Source: Candidatus Heimdallarchaeota archaeon
GTDB lineage: Archaea > Asgardarchaeota > Heimdallarchaeia > Hodarchaeales > S146-22
Assembly (NCBI GenBank): GCA_015520535.1
Contig: WAPZ01000433.1
Span: 1-12,212 of the forward strand
DNA length: 12,212 nucleotides
Direction: 5' to 3'
Part shown: in pieces, positions 7,600 to 12,212 of the stretch
Numbering within the stretch: the stretch's first letter is position 1
Layout of the letters: each line of letters begins with the position of its first letter
Notes under the pieces: model-generated
Told to the model about the DNA's origin: nothing
Databases searched by the model: none
The model's input: only the letters and a program-made list of their open reading frames with translations
Position numbers and translations under genes: made by a program

Positions 7600-8490
7600 C
7601 TATTTATTTTTTGAATATAGCTCATCTACCATTTTTTCATATTTATAATAGTCGATTAATTCATATAATTCTTCTCGGGTCTGCATTTTATCAATTAATG
7701 CTTTTTGCGTTCCTGTTTCTCGTAATGTTCTATAAGCTATTTCAGCTGCTTTATTCATTACTCTAAATATGGTTAACGGATATAAAACCATATCTACACC
7801 GACAGAACGTAGTTCATCAATGGTAAAAAGTGGAGTTTTCCCAAACTCAGTAATGTTAGCAAGTATAGGCACAGAAAGTTCTTCTTTAAATCTTTTATAT
7901 TCGTCTAACTGAGTAACCGCCTCTACAAAAATAGCGTCGGCGCCCACAGACTCGTACATCTTTGCACGAGTCAATGTTTTTTCTAGTCCTTCTATTGCAA
8001 GGGCATCTGTCCGTGCTATCACCATAAAATTTTTGTCTTTTCTTGCTTTTATTGCTGCTGTAATACGGTCACACATTTCTTCAGCAGACACAACACGTTT
8101 ACCAGGACGGTGACCACACCTTTTTTGTAACTCTTGATCTTCTATATGAACCGCAGCCACTCCTATTTTTTCTAGTGTACGTATTGTCCGTTGGATTGAA
8201 AATACTGTTCCACCGAAACCAGTGTCGATGTCGACAAGAAGTGGTAAGTCAACCGCATCCGTTATACGTCGAGCATCTTCTGCTACGTTATCTAGTGTAG
8301 TAATTCCTAAGTCCGGTAAACCATAAGACGCACTAGCAACTCCAGATCCAGAGAGATAAATAACGCGAAAACCTACTTTTTGAGTTAGCATTGCCATCAA
8401 GGCATTTATCGTCCCCACTATTTGAAGGGGTTTTTCTTGCTCTAACGCATCGCGAAATCTTTCTCCAGCACTTTTCGTTTGTGTACTCAT
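7600..8490 (-). CDS. prpB: 2-methylisocitrate lyase (ICL/PEP mutase superfamily)
   Basis: PrpB splits 2-methylisocitrate into pyruvate and succinate, the last step of the methylcitrate cycle. It has 296 residues, the usual PrpB size. Numbering from ATG 8490, it has SGSGVASASYGLPDLG near the N-terminus and the Mg-binding DIDTGFGG (87-94). The catalytic loop KRCGH (123-127) has C125, and IARTDA and NITEFGKTP (212-220) follow. KRCGH identifies a lyase rather than a PEP mutase or oxaloacetase, and TEFGKTP is typical of methylisocitrate rather than isocitrate lyases. The start was moved from ATG 8502 to 8490 because GGTGA (8500-8496) stands 5 bases before it. The gene follows purB-purM by 23 bases (11 with the longer start), so it may be read from the purine transcript. 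The stop is TAG and overlaps the AGGTG before prpC. Confidence 0.94.
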   Translation of the reverse strand: MSTQTKSAGERFRDALEQEKPLQIVGTINALMAMLTQKVGFRVIYLSGSGVASASYGLPDLGITTLDNVAEDARRITDAVDLPLLVDIDTGFGGTVFSIQRTIRTLEKIGVAAVHIEDQELQKRCGHRPGKRVVSAEEMCDRITAAIKARKDKNFMVIARTDALAIEGLEKTLTRAKMYESVGADAIFVEAVTQLDEYKRFKEELSVPILANITEFGKTPLFTIDELRSVGVDMVLYPLTIFRVMNKAAEIAYRTLRETGTQKALIDKMQTREELYELIDYYKYEKMVDELYSKNK

Positions 8491-8495
8491 AAATT

Positions 8496-8500
8496 TCACC
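8496..8500 (-). promoter_or_regulatory. Shine-Dalgarno site deciding the prpB start
   Basis: GGTGA, then AATTT, then ATG at 8490. The ATG at 8502 overlaps this site and would add MVKF; it has no good ribosome site of its own. Confidence 0.6.
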
Positions 8501-8513
8501 ATTTTAAACCATT

Positions 8514-10838
8514 TTATAATATTACTTTGTATGGTTTAATATTTACTGCCGAATCTTTAGTGATAATGCCTAGTTCATAAGAAGGATAGAATTTATTAAG
8601 TTGAGAAAGGGCATCCTCCTTTTCTTCCATTGGTGTTATGACTATAAAGCCGATTCCCATGTTAAAAGTCGAAAACATTTCTTGGTATGAAATGTTCCCA
8701 TTTTGCTGAATAAAGTGGAAAATTTCGGGAATTTTTGGATAGGTCGTGATTTCAAAGCCGTATTTTGTGATACGATGTAGTTTTTTGAAGCCACTACCAG
8801 TTATGTGAGCCAATCCATGGATTGTGGTATTATTTTCAAGCAAACTTAAAATCGGTTTGGTGTAGATGTATGTTGGCTTAAGAAGCTCATCGGCAATTGA
8901 AATCTCCCACGGAAGCTCGTAATCTAATGGATATTGGTTTAACAGAACTTTTCGTGCTAAAGTATAGCCGTTGGAATGCAGACCGTTACTTGATATTCCT
9001 ATAACAGCGTCTCCAGCTTGGATAGCATCACCTGTTATTAAATTTTTTCTGCGAACAACACCCAAAGCTGCACCAGCTAAATCAAATCCCTTGGAATCAA
9101 TTCCTTTGATTATTTCCGGAAGAGTCGCATATTCACCGCCAAGAAGTGGTATTTCAGCTTGTCGACAACCTTCGTACAACCCCTTTGCAATCTCTTCAGC
9201 TCTTTCCTTAAGTGGTGATTCGACTGCAAGGTAGTCCACGAACGCTACTGGTCGAATTCCCATAGAAATAAGATCATTTACGTTCATAGCTACACAATCG
9301 ATCCCAATTGTATCATATTTCTCAGCCATCTGGGCAACTAAGACCTTTGATCCCACACCATCTGCTGTTAAAGCTAATAACCAGTCATCTTTCCATTCTA
9401 TTAAGTTGGCGTAATGGCCAAATTTAGCTGCTACTTTTCCAAATTGGTGTGTCTTCTTAACCCAACGCCCAATTCTTTTTATATCATCCTCTTCAGCTGC
9501 TAAAGAAACTCCAGCTCTGGCGTAATCAGACGGTATCTTTGGATGTAGCTGTCTTGCAACTGATTCAGCTTTTTTCGCTGCTAGCCCAATGTAAGTCTTG
9601 GGGTCTAACAGATTTAAAATCTCTTTTTCGGAAAGTGCTTCTTTAATGACGGGATGCTCCATTACAGCTTTTTTAAAGTCTTGTTCCTTTGAAAGCTGTT
9701 TTAAGAGTTCATGTGCAGTTTGTCTCCCTATTGAATCTGATAAACGTATCATTAGGCGTTCAGCGCATTGTCTCCCATTTAATAAATACAAATTTTTCCG
9801 TATATTAGCTTCATTAATTTCTAGGTGCGTTAGAATTTTTGTCATTTCTACGATAATGAAATCCGTTAGAATTGTCATTTGTGGTATGATATAACGCTCT
9901 GCACTAGAATTGGTTAAATCACGTTCATGTTCTAAGATGATGTTGTCCAATGCAACTTGCAAATGGCTTTGTATGACCCTAGTAAGTCCACATACTCTTT
10001 CAGAACGATGTGGATTGCGTTTCTGAGGCATAGTCGAAGAGCCAACTTGTTTTTTGCCGAAACTTTCATATACTTCGCCAATCTCTGTCCGCTGTAATTG
10101 ACGGATTTCTGTGGCTAAACGTGCAAGAACACTTGAAATAGCGGCTAATGCACTTAAATAGGAAAAATGGACAATTCGGGGGATAATTTGTGTTGTGATT
10201 GGGAGTTTTTTAAGTCCTAATTGTTGCATAACAATTTTTTCGACTTCATCCGTTCCAAAAGAGGCATATGTGCCGACAGCACCGGACATTTTTCCGAAGG
10301 CTACCTCTGCATTTTTCAGAAGGTTTTCGGCCAATGTAATCTCAGAAAGGTAGTTGGCAAATTTGAAGCCATATGTAATTGGAATTGCATGTTGGCCATG
10401 TGTCCGTCCGATTGCAACTAAATTCTTTGTTTTTAGAATCAAATGTGTTAACGCATCTTTAAATTCAACAAGATGCTTCAAAATGATACTTTTAGCTGCT
10501 TTGAGTTGTAAACCAAGAACAGTATCTTGGATATCGTATGAAGTTGCACCTAAATGAACATATCCTCCATATTTTGGGCATTGTTCTGAAATAGCCAAGA
10601 CCATTGCCATAACATCATGGTGTGTTTCTTTTTCTATTTCTTTAACGCGTTTCAATGTTATCTTTCCACTATCACATGCGTTTGCAATTTCTTCATAGGC
10701 TTCTTTTGGAATTTTTCCTAACATCATATGAGCTTTTGCTAGTGTTTTTTCAACTAACAATTGGTATTTAAGGTGTGATTCTTCAGTGAAAATAGCGTTA
10801 ATTTCTGTTTGATATCTTTCATATGGTGTGGCAGTCAT
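8514..10838 (-). CDS. purB-purM: Fused adenylosuccinate lyase (PurB) and AIR synthetase (PurM)
   Basis: One continuous frame of 774 residues joins two purine enzymes. Residues 1 to about 432 are PurB, with HLGATSYDIQDT (95-106), GRTHGQH (144-150) and the fumarate lyase signature GSSTMPQKRN (266-275). PurB makes AICAR plus fumarate from SAICAR and AMP from adenylosuccinate. Residues about 437-774 are PurM, which makes AIR from FGAM using ATP. It shows SDYARAGVSL, DGVGSK (493-498), MNVNDLISMGIRPVAFVDYLA, GGEYATLPE (567-575), SNGLHSNGYTLAR and HITGSGF. Each part has full-length-like size. Between residues 425 and 494 no ATG, GTG or TTG codon is in frame, so a separate PurM start is not available. 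It lies 16 bases after purE. PurM usually has GGG where HITGSGF occurs and GGETAEMPG where GGEYATLPE occurs; these are modest variants. I do not recall this pairing as a standard fusion. Confidence 0.94.
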   Translation of the reverse strand: MTATPYERYQTEINAIFTEESHLKYQLLVEKTLAKAHMMLGKIPKEAYEEIANACDSGKITLKRVKEIEKETHHDVMAMVLAISEQCPKYGGYVHLGATSYDIQDTVLGLQLKAAKSIILKHLVEFKDALTHLILKTKNLVAIGRTHGQHAIPITYGFKFANYLSEITLAENLLKNAEVAFGKMSGAVGTYASFGTDEVEKIVMQQLGLKKLPITTQIIPRIVHFSYLSALAAISSVLARLATEIRQLQRTEIGEVYESFGKKQVGSSTMPQKRNPHRSERVCGLTRVIQSHLQVALDNIILEHERDLTNSSAERYIIPQMTILTDFIIVEMTKILTHLEINEANIRKNLYLLNGRQCAERLMIRLSDSIGRQTAHELLKQLSKEQDFKKAVMEHPVIKEALSEKEILNLLDPKTYIGLAAKKAESVARQLHPKIPSDYARAGVSLAAEEDDIKRIGRWVKKTHQFGKVAAKFGHYANLIEWKDDWLLALTADGVGSKVLVAQMAEKYDTIGIDCVAMNVNDLISMGIRPVAFVDYLAVESPLKERAEEIAKGLYEGCRQAEIPLLGGEYATLPEIIKGIDSKGFDLAGAALGVVRRKNLITGDAIQAGDAVIGISSNGLHSNGYTLARKVLLNQYPLDYELPWEISIADELLKPTYIYTKPILSLLENNTTIHGLAHITGSGFKKLHRITKYGFEITTYPKIPEIFHFIQQNGNISYQEMFSTFNMGIGFIVITPMEEKEDALSQLNKFYPSYELGIITKDSAVNIKPYKVIL

Positions 10839-10854
10839 TTGGTTTTACACCCTT

Positions 10855-11244
10855 TTATTTTAGAAGTTTTAGTATTCTGACGGCTAAAAAGGCTGCATTC
10901 TGTCCATTGTCAATACCAACGCATGCAACTGGTACTCCTTTAGGCATTTGTGCAATTGAAAGTAAAGCATCTAACCCACCTAAGGCACTGGAAACTGGTA
11001 CACCAATTACCGGTTTCGTAGTATGGCTAGCTACAAACCCCGGTAACGCAGCTGATAAGCCGGCAATGCAGATAAAAACTTTAGCATCGGATGAATTGAC
11101 TATTTCTATCACTTTTTGCGGTTCTCGATGTGCTGAAGCAAAAAAAACGTTATATTTAATGTTTTTTTCATCAAATACTTTTGTTGTTTTTTCAACAATC
11201 TTAGCGTCACTTTTACTACCCGCTATAATAGTTACATCAACCAT
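10855..11244 (-). CDS. purE: PurE, N5-CAIR mutase / AIR carboxylase catalytic subunit
   Basis: PurE supplies the carboxyl group of CAIR in step 6 of IMP synthesis. The protein has 129 residues, slightly short but complete. GSKSD (9-13), SAHR (37-40, with catalytic-type H39), AGLSAALPG (61-69), SHTTKPVIGVPV, ALGGLDALLSIAQMPKGVPVACVG and NAAFLA cover the whole PurE core. The AGLSAALPG segment differs from the AGAGGAAHLPG of typical bacterial class I enzymes and looks like archaeal PurE. No PurK is in the window, so whether it uses N5-CAIR or AIR with CO2 cannot be told. It starts at ATG 11244 with a GGCGGAAG ribosome site. It lies 19 bases after purC-purS and 16 before purB-purM, and all three probably share a transcript. 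Confidence 0.93.
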   Translation of the reverse strand: MVDVTIIAGSKSDAKIVEKTTKVFDEKNIKYNVFFASAHREPQKVIEIVNSSDAKVFICIAGLSAALPGFVASHTTKPVIGVPVSSALGGLDALLSIAQMPKGVPVACVGIDNGQNAAFLAVRILKLLK

Positions 11245-11263
11245 TTTTTTCTTCCGCCTTTGC

Positions 11264-12212
11264 TTAATTGAAAGTTAAATGGATTGTGTAATTCTCTGTT
11301 TCTAAGTTGACTAACTTTTCTTCAATTGTTTTACGGAGTTTTCTCAGTAAATTCGAGGTTAATGGACGGTTAAAGGTTATTTTTAATATTTTTCCAGATT
11401 TAGTGGTCAAAAGGTCTTCATAACCATTATTTTGCAAGAAGACTTTTGTTAACTCACCGACCGTGTCAAAAACTTCTTTTTTTGGTATTATTTTAATTTC
11501 AATTGTGCTTTTTAGTTTAATTGGTGGAGCATTTTGGAATCTTTCCCAGTTGTCGTTTATTCGACTTAGTAATTCGCGATAACCGGTCATTACCTCGCCT
11601 AAATCCCGTCGAAAAACATCTTTATCGAGCTTTTGTTTCGTTTCTTTGTCCCACAACCGCATAGTATCAGGGGTAATTTCATCAGCTAATATAATTTCTC
11701 CATCTTTTGTTCGCCCAAATTCTAATTTGAAGTCAACAACTATAACATTTAAGCGATCAAAAAAGGTTTTCAGCAGTTCATTTATTGTTAATGCTTGTAT
11801 CTTTAAAAATTCAAGTTCTTCATTGGTTGTATATTTTAGGACAATGGCATCTTGTTCTGGTATTAAGGGATCATGTAAAGCATCGTCCTTTAAAAAGAAT
11901 TCGACAATCGGCTTTTCTAGCGTTGTGCCTTCAGCAATACCATAACGCTTTGAAAAGCTACCCGCAGCTATATTTCTAACGACCACCTCTAAAGGTATGA
12001 TTTCTGTTACTTTACATAACATTTGATTTTTGCTTAAGGTCTTAAGGAAGTGGGTGGCAATGCCATTTTGTTCGAGATACTGGAAAAGATAGGTCGATAT
12101 TTGGCAGTTAATCGAGCCTTTTCCTTCACGTGTATCTTTTTTTGTTCCGTCAAATGCCGTTAAAGAATCTTTAAATTCCATTAAAATGGTATTTGGTTCC
12201 TCAGTCTCATAT
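11264..12212 (-). CDS. purC-purS: SAICAR synthetase (PurC) fused to PurS, 5' end cut by window edge
   Basis: The frame stays open to the window edge. Upstream of the first internal Met (12181) the codons read YETEEPNTIL, which aligns with the PurC N-terminal strand before EFKDxxTAF. That Met is therefore not the start, and roughly 15 more residues lie outside. Counting from that Met, PurC covers about 1-208, with IIPLEVVVRNIAAGS (61-75) and VVDFKLEFG (148-156), the two SAICAR synthetase signatures, and DEITPDTMRLWD. PurC joins aspartate to CAIR using ATP. Residues about 223-305 are PurS-like (STIEIKIIPKKEVFD, NNGYEDLLTTKSGKILKITF, NYTIHLTF), the small structural subunit of FGAM synthetase with PurL and PurQ. 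The linker has no ATG, GTG or TTG in frame, so PurS cannot start alone there. The PurC call is very firm and the PurS call strong. Confidence 0.92.
   Translation of the reverse strand, partial: YETEEPNTILMEFKDSLTAFDGTKKDTREGKGSINCQISTYLFQYLEQNGIATHFLKTLSKNQMLCKVTEIIPLEVVVRNIAAGSFSKRYGIAEGTTLEKPIVEFFLKDDALHDPLIPEQDAIVLKYTTNEELEFLKIQALTINELLKTFFDRLNVIVVDFKLEFGRTKDGEIILADEITPDTMRLWDKETKQKLDKDVFRRDLGEVMTGYRELLSRINDNWERFQNAPPIKLKSTIEIKIIPKKEVFDTVGELTKVFLQNNGYEDLLTTKSGKILKITFNRPLTSNLLRKLRKTIEEKLVNLETENYTIHLTFN

Noticed and set aside
7401..7766. Plus-strand open frame of 121 codons across the prpB/prpC junction
   Set aside because: It is antisense to both genes. Its hydrophobic composition arises from reading lysine- and glutamate-rich coding sequence in reverse.
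9530..9540. A frameshift or split start between PurB and PurM
   Set aside because: The frame is continuous, both domains are complete, and no ATG, GTG or TTG in frame lies between residues 425 and 494, so the fusion reads as genuine.
10823..11278. Plus-strand open frame of 151 codons opposite purE
   Set aside because: It lies antisense to the well-supported purE gene, has no recognisable motif and no ribosome site, and looks like a shadow frame.
12179..12181. ATG at 12181 as the start of purC
   Set aside because: Codons upstream remain open to the window edge and encode residues that fit the PurC N-terminal strand. The gene is cut by the window, not short.

Overview
The window looks like a piece of an archaeal chromosome with AT-rich DNA. 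Evidence for an archaeon: a PhoU-family regulator with an N-terminal AbrB-like domain, a small HTH plus zinc-ribbon regulator, a UPF0282-type metallo-beta-lactamase-fold protein and an archaeal-looking PurE. Several starts are also preceded by GGTGA-type Shine-Dalgarno sites matching the 3' end of archaeal 16S rRNA. I cannot fix the lineage. An Asgard or other mesophilic archaeon is possible, but this is inference only. Apart from the first 155 bases, which hold leader sequence and a palindrome, the DNA is nearly all coding. The largest internal gap is about 100 bases and no gap exceeds 300. I see no tRNA, rRNA, CRISPR array, insertion sequence or phage gene.

Plus strand, left part (156-3874). 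Three closely packed genes encode an M61-family aminopeptidase with a PDZ domain, an HTH/zinc-ribbon protein and an AbrB-PhoU regulator. They are separated by 12 and 8 bases. After a 99-base gap comes an unrecognised 181-residue protein with a CxxC pair and one C-terminal membrane segment. Its end overlaps the end of the convergent minus-strand gene by 8 bp.

Minus strand, right part (12212 down to 3867). Seven genes run in one direction with gaps of about 11-31 bases. First come purine genes: purC fused to purS (cut by the window edge), purE, and purB fused to purM. They cover steps 5 to 8 of IMP synthesis plus the small subunit for step 4. Eleven to 23 bases later, depending on the prpB start, begins a methylcitrate set: prpB (methylisocitrate lyase), prpC (2-methylcitrate/citrate synthase) and prpD (2-methylcitrate dehydratase). 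A UPF0282 metallohydrolase follows.

Together the minus-strand genes would carry PurM, PurE, PurC and PurB from FGAM to AICAR. PrpC, PrpD and PrpB would oxidise propionyl-CoA with oxaloacetate to pyruvate and succinate, with an aconitase from elsewhere completing the cycle. The most unusual features are the two purine fusions and the head-to-tail joining of the purine and methylcitrate genes. I do not see a clearly new defence or mobile system. For four genes the start was moved downstream of the longest ORF start, because the upstream start codon or its flank forms part of a Shine-Dalgarno site exactly 5 nt before an ATG.
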